This document shows positions 8,405-16,020 of a DNA stretch of 64,000 nt, one piece after another (position 1 is the first letter of the stretch; every line of letters begins with the position of its first letter). The notes below the pieces were generated by a model. It searched no databases. It was not told where the DNA came from and saw nothing but the letters and a program-made list of their open reading frames with translations. Source of the stretch: CBDHDN01 sp965261585 (GTDB lineage Bacteria; Pseudomonadota; Alphaproteobacteria; UBA6615); contig CBDHDN010000019.1 of the NCBI GenBank assembly GCA_965261585.1, positions 1-64,000 of the forward strand. The letters run 5' to 3'. The translations under genes were made by a program, and so were the position numbers.

Positions 8405-8418
8405 TTGATCTAGATCAA
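8405..8418 (+). promoter_or_regulatory. FNR/FixK-type box
   Basis: TTGATCTAGATCAA matches the FNR/FixK consensus TTGAT-N4-ATCAA exactly on both half sites, within a longer perfect palindrome (8401-8422). Its centre is at 8411.5, so a class-II promoter would start near 8453, 19 bp before the start codon of the following small gene. It is not followed by a T-run and has no loop, so a terminator is unlikely. Oxygen or redox control of the 34-aa gene is inferred. Confidence 0.7.
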
Positions 8419-8471
8419 GGCGTGCCGACGCCGTTGCCCCCAGTCTGGTGGGACCAGATTGGAGGTTCGCG

Positions 8472-8576
8472 ATGACCGAGGGCGAAATTGCCGTCCTGGC
8501 GATCGTGATAGCCGCGGCGGCCGCGTTCTGCGCCGTTGTCGGCTGGCTGTCGGTGGCGACGCGCAGGAAAACCTGA
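8472..8576 (+). CDS. 34-residue single-pass membrane microprotein
   Basis: ATG with GGAGG 7 bases upstream. The peptide is MTEGEIAVLAIVIAAAAAFC followed by AVVGWLSVATRRKT. It has a short acidic N-terminus, one hydrophobic helix of about 22 residues (7-28) and a basic tail (RRK), giving a predicted N-out/C-in inner-membrane topology. It is isolated between an FNR-type box and an intrinsic terminator, so it looks like a monocistronic unit of about 210 nt. Small subunits of respiratory oxidases (CydX, CcoQ-like) have this size and control, but no such operon is nearby and I see no diagnostic motif. Function unknown. Confidence 0.7.
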   Translation: MTEGEIAVLAIVIAAAAAFCAVVGWLSVATRRKT

Positions 8577-8626
8577 GCCACTCCCTCGCTGCAATCCCCC
8601 AATTGCAGTGGTGGCTTGGGCAAGAT

Positions 8627-8664
8627 CCCGGGGCCGGCTGTCCCCTCCCCGGCCCCGGGTTTTG
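8627..8664 (+). terminator. intrinsic terminator after the 34-aa gene
   Basis: Perfect 11-bp GC stem (CCCGGGGCCGG at 8627-8637 with CCGGCCCCGGG at 8649-8659), an 11-nt loop and then TTTT. It ends the small FNR-box unit and lies against the stop of the opposing ytoQ gene. The preceding bases also hold a smaller hairpin (CTGCAAT/ATTGCAG near 8589-8608). Confidence 0.75.
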
Positions 8665-9153
8665 TCACTCGGCGGCGGCGCGGGCCGGCGGCGCCAGCTC
8701 GCCGGTGATGGCGTAGCCGAGGGCGGCAACGACCTGCTCGGGCGTCTCGGCCACGGCCAGGGAAGCGGCGTCGACCTCCTTCAAGGCATGGTTCAGATCG
8801 GCCGCGTGCAGCGTGATCAGCGGCGTGCCGCGCGCGGCGGCATAGCCGGCATCGACGGCCGCGTTCCATTGCCGGTAGCGGTCGCCGAAGCGGACAACAA
8901 CGACGTCGGCACGCTCGATCAGCGTGCGCGTGCGGATCGCGTTCAGCTTGGCGCCCTTGTGGTCGTGCCAGAACGACCGGTCCTCGGCACCGAAGATCGC
9001 CGCGGCGCAGTCGTCGCTCGTGGCATGGTCGGTGACCGGCGCCAGCAGCTCGACCGGCAGCTCGGAGGCGGCGACGCCGGCGGCTATGCGTTCGCGCCAG
9101 TCCGAGTGGATCTCACCGGACAGATAGACGCGCCAACTCGTTCGATCGGTCAT
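8665..9153 (-). CDS. ytoQ: YtoQ-family protein
   Basis: 162 residues from the ATG at 9153, preceded by AAGGAGA. The start WRVYLSGEIHSDWRERI and the central SDDCAAAIFGAEDRSFWHDHKGAKLNAIRTRTLI (abridged here, residues about 47-80) are hallmark YtoQ sequences. The fold is related to nucleoside 2-deoxyribosyltransferases, but the function is not established. It lies downstream of the MFS gene on the same strand, separated by an array of 25-bp repeats, and is convergent with the FNR-box unit. Confidence 0.85.
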   Translation of the reverse strand: MTDRTSWRVYLSGEIHSDWRERIAAGVAASELPVELLAPVTDHATSDDCAAAIFGAEDRSFWHDHKGAKLNAIRTRTLIERADVVVVRFGDRYRQWNAAVDAGYAAARGTPLITLHAADLNHALKEVDAASLAVAETPEQVVAALGYAITGELAPPARAAAE

Positions 9154-9166
9154 CTCAGTCTCCTTG

Positions 9167-9316
9167 CTATTCGGCCGTCTGCGGCTGCGGGCCATTCGGC
9201 CGCCTGCGGCTGTGGGCTATTCGGCCGCCTGCGGCTGCGGGCCATTCGGCCGCCTGCGGCTGCGGGCCATTCGGCCGCCTGCGGCTGCGGGCTATTCGGC
9301 CGCCAGCGGCAACGGC
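9167..9316. repeat. 25-bp tandem repeat array between MFS gene and ytoQ
   Basis: Five near-identical 25-bp units (starting at 9167, 9192, 9217, 9242 and 9267) plus a diverged sixth (9292-9316). The consensus begins CYATTCGGCCGCCTGCGGCT. The sixth unit is the last codons and stop of the MFS gene, so the array appears to have grown from that stop-codon region. Each unit can form a small GCCGC/GCGGC hairpin in RNA from the minus strand. The unit length is not a multiple of three and the units are not translated. Confidence 0.9.
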
Positions 9317-10491
9317 GCGGCCATTGGCCGGTCGCGCGGCAACAGCATAGCCGCGGCGACGACGACAATGGCGGCGGCGCCCATAGCGCCGAGCAACCAG
9401 ACGAACTCTCCCGTCGCCGCCTGAATGCGGGCAACCAGCTGGATCGCCAGCGGCCCGGCGCCGAACGCCAGCACGAACTTCAGCCCGAAGGCGAGGCCGT
9501 GGCGGTGCGCCGGCACGTAGCGCGCCAGCAGCAAATTCTCGGCCGGCAGCGAGCTCGAGTTGAGCGAGACCAGCAGCACGGCAAGGGCGACCAGCGGCGG
9601 GCCGCCGATCGCGGCGGCCGCGAACAGCACCGGCACCTGCAACAGCCAGCTGATGACGTAGACCGTCTTCAGCGGCATGCGGTCGGCCAGATGGCCCCCC
9701 AGCACCTGGGCAAAGGCGCTAACCCCGTAGACCAGCCCGACCAACAGGCCGACGCCCAGCGTGCCGTCGCCGACGATGTCGGCCAGGCGCAGGTCGAACA
9801 GCTTCGGCATCGCCGCCTGGGTCGCCTGAAAGATGATGCCCGAGACGAACATCGTCAGCAGCAGGATCGCGAAGGTCTTCATGCGATCGTCGCGGCTCGG
9901 CAGCGCCGCCGCCGGCTTCTCCGGCCCCTGCTCGGTGATGCGCCCGCTGACGAGGCACGCCAGCATGGCGACGCCGGTCGCAACCGTGACCAGGCCCGGC
10001 ACGATGAACGCGGCGCGCCAGCCCACGCCATCGGCGAGGCCGCCGGCGACGATCCCGGCCATGGCGATGCCGAGGCCGCCGAAGATGCCGTTGAAGGCGA
10101 GGATCTTGCCGCCGCTGCCGATCGAGTTGCGGATGACCCAGGGGATGCCGACCGGATGATAGATGGCGGCGAACGCGCCGATGCCGGCCAACGCCCAGAC
10201 CAGGCTCGACGAGCCGCCGGCGAGCCCGGCGGCGACGGAAGAGCCGCCCATGCCGATGAAGAAGATGACCATCATGCCGGTCATCGACCAGCGGTTGGCG
10301 AGCCAGCCGGCCGGCAGCGCCACGGCACCAACGAGGATCGCGCCCAGCGTCCACAGCGCGATCAGCTCATGATTCGGCATCGCCCAGACATCTTCCAGCG
10401 TCAGGGCGATCGTGAAGTAGAACGCCGTGAACATGTGGATGTAGCTGTGGCCAATCGCCGAGAACAACAGTGACAGGCGCGCCGAGCTCAT
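9292..10491 (-). CDS. major facilitator superfamily transporter
   Basis: 399 residues from the ATG at 10491. The start MSSARLSLLFSAIGHSYIHM is typical of a group of bacterial MFS permeases opening with a His-rich first helix. About 12 hydrophobic helices are spread over the length, with a cytoplasmic basic loop near the middle (GRITEQGPEKPAAALPSRDD), as expected between two six-helix halves. The substrate cannot be told; fosmidomycin-resistance-like and sugar/drug permeases share this look. Its stop codon forms the first unit of the 25-bp array. The 200 bp upstream, towards cheZ, shows no gene. Confidence 0.8.
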   Translation of the reverse strand: MSSARLSLLFSAIGHSYIHMFTAFYFTIALTLEDVWAMPNHELIALWTLGAILVGAVALPAGWLANRWSMTGMMVIFFIGMGGSSVAAGLAGGSSSLVWALAGIGAFAAIYHPVGIPWVIRNSIGSGGKILAFNGIFGGLGIAMAGIVAGGLADGVGWRAAFIVPGLVTVATGVAMLACLVSGRITEQGPEKPAAALPSRDDRMKTFAILLLTMFVSGIIFQATQAAMPKLFDLRLADIVGDGTLGVGLLVGLVYGVSAFAQVLGGHLADRMPLKTVYVISWLLQVPVLFAAAAIGGPPLVALAVLLVSLNSSSLPAENLLLARYVPAHRHGLAFGLKFVLAFGAGPLAIQLVARIQAATGEFVWLLGAMGAAAIVVVAAAMLLPRDRPMAAPLPLAAE

Positions 10492-10695
10492 GGTCCGTAC
10501 AATGCCAGCGGCGCGGCTGCGCGGCAACCGCGGGCGCCCGCATGGCTGCCATGCGTGTGGGCTGGATGCGCTCGCCCGCCTTGAGCTGCCCCCCAACTTG
10601 CAACTCAGCGTGAGAGTCCGGTTGGTCGACTGTGCCCTGGTGGGTGCTCGTCGTCATCTGTCCGGGGAAACGTCCCTGGACAAACAGAAGAGGTG

Positions 10696-11226
10696 TCAGT
10701 CGAAAAATTTGTCGATATCGTCCTGCAAAAGACCCCTGCCCTTCAGTTGCGGGCCACTGAGGAGCTTCTCGTCTGCGGTCTTCTCCCGGTCCGCCCGCAC
10801 CACGACCTCGGCCAGCTGCTCCTTGCCCCAGAGATCGACAAGCGCGTTAACCCGCTCTTCGACGTAGGTGATGGACCTGACCACCTTGTTGATCCGCTGG
10901 CCGGTGATGTCCTGGAAAGAGCAGGCCTTGAACACCTCGTTGCCGTTGGCGGCGATCTGGTCAAGCAGCGCCACCTGGTCGGGATCGCTGATCCGCTTGC
11001 GCAGATTACCGATGGCGTCTTCATTGCTCTCCATACATTCCATGCTCGTGTTGGTGGCCTCTTCCGTGGCCTCGACGATGGCGTCCAACTGATCGCCCGT
11101 GCTGTCGAATTTGTGCTCCTCGTCGGCCGGCCGGTCGATGGCGGCAATCTCCTGACGGACGCGCTGGACATAGCGCCACAGGCCTTCGAACTCCTGCCTC
11201 AACAGGTCCATCGATGTAATCTCCAT
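10696..11226 (-). CDS. cheZ: chemotaxis protein phosphatase CheZ
   Basis: 176 residues if started at the ATG at 11226; a second ATG at 11211 has a better GGAG spacing. The long helical hairpin region carries the catalytic motif CSFQDITGQRINKVV (102-116), with the Asp and Gln that dephosphorylate CheY-P (here D106 and Q110). The C-terminal DDIDKFFD is the CheY-docking peptide at the end of an exposed tail. All key parts are present, so the protein should work. An IS3-like element inserted at 11279-11292, about 50 bp upstream of the start, must have displaced the original promoter or upstream gene. Confidence 0.88.
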   Translation of the reverse strand: MEITSMDLLRQEFEGLWRYVQRVRQEIAAIDRPADEEHKFDSTGDQLDAIVEATEEATNTSMECMESNEDAIGNLRKRISDPDQVALLDQIAANGNEVFKACSFQDITGQRINKVVRSITYVEERVNALVDLWGKEQLAEVVVRADREKTADEKLLSGPQLKGRGLLQDDIDKFFD

Positions 11227-11358
11227 AGCCGACGCAACCTTTGACTTCGGACTGACAAGGGACGGCTGGGGAATCGGACGATACCGGCTCCCTGAGTCGG
11301 ACCCGATTTCCTTGGACACAGAATTGGCTTAATCGAAGTGTCCAAGGAGGACCGGAAC

Positions 11359-11769
11359 ATGACCGATAATTTTGAGAAGAAAGTTGCTGTTGATGGGCCT
11401 GTGGTAAATGCGGGCGAGCTTGGCTCGTCCACGTTTTCCCCAGGCCAGGCTTTGCCGGCAGGCCCGCTGGGACTTGGCCAGCGATGGACGGTGGCGCGCA
11501 AGCGTGAGGTCGTTCTGCGGCTTTTGCGTGACGAGCCGGTGCAACTTCTGTCGCGCCAGTTGGGCGTAGAGATCTTCCGGCTCGAGCAGTGGCGTGAGAA
11601 AGCGATCGGCGGGATCGACGCCTCGCTCAAGCAACGCAAGGGCGATCCGGTGCAGGCGGAACTGGATAGCGCCATGAAGCGGATCGGAGAGTTGACCATG
11701 CAGGTGGAACTGCTGGAGGCCAAGACGGAGACCTTCGGCCCTTTGGGGCGGCGGAGGTCGCGGCGATGA
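11359..11769 (+). CDS. transposase OrfA, helix-turn-helix subunit (copy A)
   Basis: 136 residues from an ATG preceded by AAGGAGG. The DNA-binding helix-turn-helix is at RWTVARKREVVLRLLRDEP followed by LSRQLGVEIFRLEQWREK. A C-terminal coiled stretch (RIGELTMQVELLEAK) is typical of the leucine-zipper-like end of IS3 OrfA proteins. It ends in an ATGA overlap with OrfB, so coupling or a frameshift could yield the full transposase. One residue differs from copy B (Ser/Leu in QLLSRQLG). Confidence 0.8.
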   Translation: MTDNFEKKVAVDGPVVNAGELGSSTFSPGQALPAGPLGLGQRWTVARKREVVLRLLRDEPVQLLSRQLGVEIFRLEQWREKAIGGIDASLKQRKGDPVQAELDSAMKRIGELTMQVELLEAKTETFGPLGRRRSRR

Positions 11770-12671
11770 GTGCCGCCACCTCGCCCGGCACGGGTCTGGC
11801 CTACGGCCTGCGGCGGGTCTGCGCCGCCTGGGGCATGGCCCGCTCCTCGTTCTACGCCATGACCTCCGGCCAGCACGCCGAGCAGCCGCCGGCAAAGCGT
11901 CGGGGACCGAAGCCCGCGATCTCGGACCAGGCGCTGCTGGTGGCGATCGAAGCCGACCTGGAGGCATCGCCCAGGGAGGGCGAGGGCTACCGCAAGGTCT
12001 GGGCTCGGCTTCGGGTCTGTCGCGACATCCGGGTTGCCCGCAAGCGGGTGCTCCGCCTGATGCGCGAGAACAATCTGCTCTCGCCCCATCGCTGCCGCCG
12101 CCGTGGCGGCAATCCCCATGACGGTGAGATCATCACTCATGCCCCGAACCTCATGTGGGGCACCGATGGCGTTCGGGTGTTCACGGTGGACGACGGCTGG
12201 GGCTGGATCTTCACCGCCGTCGAGCATTGGAACGCCGAGTGTGTCGGCTGGCATGTCTGCAAGCGCGGCGACCGCTTCGCCGCCCTGCAGCCGATCTCCA
12301 TGGGGCTTGCCGGGCTGTATGGCTCGACCGCGGCCGGCGCGGCTCGGGGGCTGGCCTTGCGGATGGATCACGGCTCCCAGTATCTGTCGGACCACTTCAC
12401 CAACCAGATCAAGTTCTGGGGCATCCAGCCGTCCTACGCCTTCGTCGCCGAGCCCCAGACCAACGGCGTCGCCGAGCGGTTCAATCGCACGCTGAAGGAA
12501 CAGATCATCCATGGTCGCATCTACCGCAACATCGCGGAGCTGCGGGACGCCGTCCGCGACTTCGTCGAACTCTACAATGCCCAGTGGATCGTCGAAAAGA
12601 ACGGCTACCTGAGCCCCGCTCAAGCTCGTCAGGCGTGGCACGCCGCGATCTCAATCAGGCCCGCCGCGTGA
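11766..12671 (+). CDS. transposase OrfB, integrase catalytic subunit (copy A)
   Basis: 301 residues with an rve (DDE) integrase core. The first Asp is in LMWGTDGVRVF, the second in LRMDHGSQYLSDH, and the Glu probably in TNGVAERFNRTLKEQ. An HTH_21-like segment precedes it (EGYRKVWARLR). The order and spacing match the OrfB of IS3-type elements. It overlaps OrfA by 4 nt. It appears intact. Copy B differs at a few residues (for example Trp for Arg in EASPxEGEGY). Confidence 0.82.
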   Translation: MSAATSPGTGLAYGLRRVCAAWGMARSSFYAMTSGQHAEQPPAKRRGPKPAISDQALLVAIEADLEASPREGEGYRKVWARLRVCRDIRVARKRVLRLMRENNLLSPHRCRRRGGNPHDGEIITHAPNLMWGTDGVRVFTVDDGWGWIFTAVEHWNAECVGWHVCKRGDRFAALQPISMGLAGLYGSTAAGAARGLALRMDHGSQYLSDHFTNQIKFWGIQPSYAFVAEPQTNGVAERFNRTLKEQIIHGRIYRNIAELRDAVRDFVELYNAQWIVEKNGYLSPAQARQAWHAAISIRPAA

Positions 12672-12788
12672 GACAAACTTGTGTCCAAGGAACCGGGTGC
12701 GCTACACGATACCGGCTCCCAATAGCGCCCATGCCGTACCAACGAGCGACCCGCGAGGGGATGCCGAGGTACTGGGACAGTGAGCCTA

Positions 12789-12891
12789 GTGCACCGACTC
12801 AGTCAGAGCCGTCACAGTGGAAACCTGATTCTGAATACAAAACAACGGGTTGCTCCAGCGCACGGTGAATCATTTGTCTGGATCGGTGCAC
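12789..12891 (+). repeat. 103-bp MITE (family A), copy 1
   Basis: A short non-coding element with terminal inverted repeats GTGCACCGA / TCGGTGCAC, flanked by TA within CTAG (12787-12788 and 12892-12893). It is identical to copy 2, with which it shares a single TA, giving an exact 105-bp period. TA duplication and small size suggest a MITE mobilised by an IS630/Tc1-type transposase (inference). Confidence 0.85.
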
Positions 12892-12893
12892 TA

Positions 12894-12996
12894 GTGCACC
12901 GACTCAGTCAGAGCCGTCACAGTGGAAACCTGATTCTGAATACAAAACAACGGGTTGCTCCAGCGCACGGTGAATCATTTGTCTGGATCGGTGCAC
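12894..12996 (+). repeat. 103-bp MITE (family A), copy 2 (tandem with copy 1)
   Basis: Identical in sequence and orientation to copy 1, bounded by TA at 12892-12893 and 12997-12998. The two copies together make an exact direct repeat, so this may be a tandem duplication or an insertion into the TA bordering copy 1. Confidence 0.85.
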
Positions 12997-13076
12997 TAGT
13001 ATCTCTGCCCTACTAAGCAGTGGTTAACGGGCTTGACTTGGTTTCCGCCAGCATATGGCCGGCTCGGCGCTGCGCG

Positions 13077-14464
13077 GAGGTATAGCTGAATCTTGTGTAC
13101 GGCGTTGGAAAGAGGGCGGCGTATCCTGGTGATTGTTGCAGTCACCACTTGACCTAAGCCAAGGAAGGATACGCCATGGAAGAGAATACCGTTGTTGCCT
13201 TTCGGAACCCATCGAATTTTCAGGATGACCCGTTGACGGAAGTCCTACGAGCTGGGGCGCGTGAGTTGCTGGCTCAAGCCGTGGAAGCTGAAGTTGCCGA
13301 GTTTCTGGAAGGTCATGCGACGCTGGTTGATGACCGGGGCCGTCGCCGGATTGTACGCAATGGCCACTTGCCGGAACGGCTGATACAGACCGGGATCGGC
13401 CCGGTGGACGTGCGTCAGCCGCGTGTCCGGGATCGGAGAGCCGGCGAGGGTGCCGGCGCCATCCGGTTCACGTCGGCGATCCTGCCGCGCTATCTGCGCC
13501 GCACCAAGAGCCTGGAGGATTTGCTGCCGTGGCTATACTTGAGGGGCATCTCCAGCGGCGATTTCTCGGAAGCGTTGGCGGCGTTGCTGGGGGCACAGGC
13601 CCCGGGTCTGTCGGCCTCCACGATCGGGCGACTGAAGGAAGTTTGGCAAGACGAGATGGAGCGCTGGCAACGGCGTGATTTATCGGCCAAGCGCTACGTC
13701 TACTTCTGGGTCGACGGCATCTATTTTGGCGCCCGCCTGGAAGAGGAGAAGCAATGCATCCTGGTTATCATCGGCGCCACGGATCACGGAACCAAGGAGT
13801 TGATCGCCATCACCGACGGCTACCGCGAGAGCGAACAATCCTGGCGCGAGGTGCTGCTCGATCTCAAGCGGCGTGGTCTCGGCATCGGCCCGGAACTGGT
13901 GACCGGCGATGGCGCGCTCGGCTTCTGGAAGGCGCTCCGCCAAGTCTACGGGGCCGCCCGCGAGCAGCGCTGCTGGGTGCATAAGACGGGCAATATCTTG
14001 AACAAGCTACCCAAGGGTCGGCAGAACAAGGCCAAGGGTCACTTGCAGGATATCTGGATGGCCGAAACCAGGAAGGACGCGGAGACCGCCTTCGACTTCT
14101 TCCTGGAAGCCTACGGACCGAAGTACGAAAAGGCCACGGCCTGCCTGGCCAAGGACCGGGACGCCTTGCTGAGCTTCTACGACTTCCCCGCCGAGCATTG
14201 GAAGCATGTGCGGACGACGAACCCCATCGAGAGCACCTTCGCCACGGTTCGCCTTCGCACCTATCGGACCAAGGGTTGCCTGTCACGCAAGACGGCGATG
14301 GCCATGGTCTTCAAGCTTTGCCAGGGGGCCAGCAAGAAATGGCGGAGGCTCAATGGATCAGATCAGTTCGCCGAGATCATTCGAGGCGTCAAATTCGTGA
14401 ATGGAGAACGCCAGGATCGCGCCGCCGCATGACAAACCCATACACAACTTTTGACAATAGCTCA
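13077..14464 (+). mobile_element. IS256-family insertion sequence, copy 1
   Basis: About 1386 bp are shared base for base with the copy at 30512-31897. Related but imperfect terminal repeats carry CTTGTGTA on the left and AGTTGTGTA on the inverted right end. The 8-bp target duplication GCTGCGCG is at 13069-13076 and 14465-14472. One extra base on each side (G left, A right) is not shared with copy 2. The element lies between the MITE pair and the chemoreceptor remnant. Confidence 0.88.
13176..14432 (+). CDS. transposase, IS256/mutator family (copy 1)
   Basis: 418 residues from an ATG preceded by AAGGA. N-terminal DNA-binding region with LTEVLRAGARELLAQAVEAE. The DDE core has VDGIYFGARLEEEKQCILV, then VTGDGALGFWKAL and the C-terminal RTTNPIESTFATVRLRT signature of mutator-type transposases. 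The length is normal, with no frameshift. It is identical in protein sequence to the copy at 30610-31866. Confidence 0.93.
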   Translation: MEENTVVAFRNPSNFQDDPLTEVLRAGARELLAQAVEAEVAEFLEGHATLVDDRGRRRIVRNGHLPERLIQTGIGPVDVRQPRVRDRRAGEGAGAIRFTSAILPRYLRRTKSLEDLLPWLYLRGISSGDFSEALAALLGAQAPGLSASTIGRLKEVWQDEMERWQRRDLSAKRYVYFWVDGIYFGARLEEEKQCILVIIGATDHGTKELIAITDGYRESEQSWREVLLDLKRRGLGIGPELVTGDGALGFWKALRQVYGAAREQRCWVHKTGNILNKLPKGRQNKAKGHLQDIWMAETRKDAETAFDFFLEAYGPKYEKATACLAKDRDALLSFYDFPAEHWKHVRTTNPIESTFATVRLRTYRTKGCLSRKTAMAMVFKLCQGASKKWRRLNGSDQFAEIIRGVKFVNGERQDRAAA

Positions 14465-14497
14465 GCTGCGCGCGCTGGTCCATAAACGCGCCGGGCC

Positions 14498-15283
14498 TCA
14501 TAGACTCCGCATCAGGAGAGCTTCAAGCACCTGCTTATCGGCAGTATTCCTCTTGAAGACCTCGAGCGACTCGGCCATCTGACCTATCTCGTCCCTTCGG
14601 CCAACTCCAGGCACTTCGACTTGTGCTTCGCCCTTTGCCAAGCGCTGCATGACCGTGGTCAATTTTGCGATCTGGCGCGCGACGCCCTGTTTCAGCAGGT
14701 ATCCCGTGACTGCGGCGAAGAGCAGTGACGCAGCTGCGCCGATGGCCAGCGCCAGGTTCGCCGTCTTAAGGGCTCTTTCCTGATCGGTGGCGCGGGTCGC
14801 CAGAAGATCCCGTTCAATATTACCGATCTCGTTGACCAAGGCGCGAATACTGTCCATGGACTGCTTGCCGACGCCGCTTGCTTCTATCCGTCGGGCCTGT
14901 TCCTGGGTCGAGACCTGCGACATCAGGGAAATTTCCCTCTGTGCAACGGCCTCATTCCACCGACTAACCAACACGTCCAGGCGGTCGAGGCGCTTCTGCT
15001 GCGCGGGGTTGTCAAGCGTGAGATTCTTGCTGTTTGCTAACGCGGCCTCATAAGCCTTGAGGCCGACGCGATAGGGTCCCAGAAATCGATCTTCACCGGA
15101 GAGCAGGTAGCCGCGTACACCAGTTTCCTGATCGACCAAGGCAGCCATAACATCTTGGATCTCCTCAAGAACCTCATAGGTATGCGTCGTCCAGCCGTTG
15201 CTCTTCTCAATGAACGCGAGTTTCTGGTGGGTGATAGCGTCGGAGACGAGTGTCACCGCGACAATCACGGCAACGGATACCAC
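14498..15283 (-). pseudogene. methyl-accepting chemotaxis protein remnant (CHASE3-TM-HAMP)
   Basis: A 261-codon open frame that begins in the first membrane helix (VSVAVIVAVTLVSDAI) and continues with a CHASE3-like periplasmic domain (LVDQETGVRGYLLSGEDRFL is its typical core). It then has a second membrane helix (ALAIGAAASLLFAAVTGYLL) and a HAMP domain to about residue 250. It then stops at LMRSL. The whole cytoplasmic signalling domain is missing, and the N-terminus is cut where the family-A MITE begins (15284). It therefore cannot signal to CheA. Together with the nearby cheZ it suggests a damaged chemotaxis locus. Confidence 0.8.
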
Positions 15284-15285
15284 TA

Positions 15286-15388
15286 GTGCACCGACTCAGT
15301 CAGAGCCGTCACCGTGAAAATCTGATTCCGAATACAAAACAACGGGTTGCTCCAGCGCACGGTGAATCATTTGTCTGGATCTGTGCAC
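15286..15388 (+). repeat. 103-bp MITE (family A), copy 3
   Basis: Same length and ends as the tandem pair at 12789-12996, flanked by TA within CTAG (15284-15285, 15389-15390), with several substitutions in the interior and one near the right terminal repeat. It lies exactly at the broken N-terminus of the chemoreceptor remnant. The 190 bp to its right, up to cutA, contain no recognisable receptor sequence, so a deletion probably accompanied or followed insertion. Confidence 0.85.
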
Positions 15389-15579
15389 TAGTTTGGATGA
15401 GATCGTCAGGTTCGCAACGTACGACATTGCGGATGCCCCTTCCTGGAGGTTCCACTACAAAACGGCGCGCCATGCTTGATCCGGGATTTCCCATGTGAGG
15501 CCGCGATACAGTTCATGATGCGCCAATCTCGCTTCACGTACAACCAGATCGGGGTTGGGTCGGCGGCTGACCTGCCGCC

Positions 15580-15909
15580 TCATCGGGTCTCGGCCCCGTT
15601 GGTTTCCGCCTCGATCCAGGCGAAGTAGTCGGCGTTGCCGCCGGTCAGCGGCAGCGCGACGACGCACGGCACGTCGTAGCTGTGCAGCGCCTTGACGCGC
15701 GCCGTCAGCGCCGCGACCCGCTCGGCGCGGGTCTTGGCGATCAAGACCACCTCACCGGCCTCCTGCACCGCACCGTCCCACCAGTAGAGCGAGCGCATGC
15801 CCGGAATGATGTTGGCGCACGCGGCCAGGCGCTCCTCGACGACGGCGCGGCCGATGCGGCCGGCCTCGGCCTCATCCGAACAGGTGACGTAGATCATCGT
15901 GGCGGCCAT
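15580..15909 (-). CDS. cutA: divalent-cation tolerance protein CutA
   Basis: 109 residues, the normal CutA1 length. It shows the family pattern MIYVTCSDEAEAGRIGRAVV, then EERLAACANIIPGMRSLYWWDG, EVVLIAKTRAER and HSYDVPCVVALPLTGG. CutA proteins are trimeric ferredoxin-like-fold proteins related to PII signal proteins and linked to copper tolerance. Their molecular role is unsettled. It stands alone, divergent from the next gene, and is intact. Confidence 0.92.
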   Translation of the reverse strand: MAATMIYVTCSDEAEAGRIGRAVVEERLAACANIIPGMRSLYWWDGAVQEAGEVVLIAKTRAERVAALTARVKALHSYDVPCVVALPLTGGNADYFAWIEAETNGAETR

Positions 15910-16020
15910 GGCTCACCCGAATGGTGGTCGTCCGAGCCGCGCGAGCTTGGCGCAGACTCCCTTCTAGCCTACCATAGGCTCAGCAGCGGGTGTCGCTGCG
16001 CTTGGCCCTGGGGGGAAGAC

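Larger units (their letters stand above)
11293..12706 (+). mobile_element. IS3-like insertion sequence, copy A (14-bp target duplication)
   Basis: A 1414-bp element with imperfect inverted ends sharing the block TTCCTTGGACACA, beginning TGAGTCGG and ending GCGCTACA. It is flanked by a perfect 14-bp direct repeat CGATACCGGCTCCC (11279-11292 and 12707-12720). It carries two overlapping genes as in IS3-type elements. A target duplication of 14 bp is long for IS3-family elements (usually 3-5 bp), but the second copy also has one of exactly 14 bp. It sits directly upstream of cheZ. Confidence 0.88.

Noticed and set aside
8401..8422. Terminator for the methyltransferase gene
   Set aside because: The palindrome has no loop of usable size beyond CTAG and no following T-run, and it matches the FNR/FixK consensus exactly.
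9167..9316. CRISPR array
   Set aside because: The units are directly adjacent 25-bp tandem repeats without unique spacers, and no cas gene is present.
8536..10473. A 645-codon plus-strand frame across the 25-bp repeats and the MFS gene
   Set aside because: It runs antisense to ytoQ and the MFS gene, both of which have clear family features; its product is biased and repetitive.
15394..15579. Continuation of the chemoreceptor N-terminus beyond the MITE
   Set aside because: Minus-strand translation to the right of the MITE does not resemble a receptor N-terminus in any frame.
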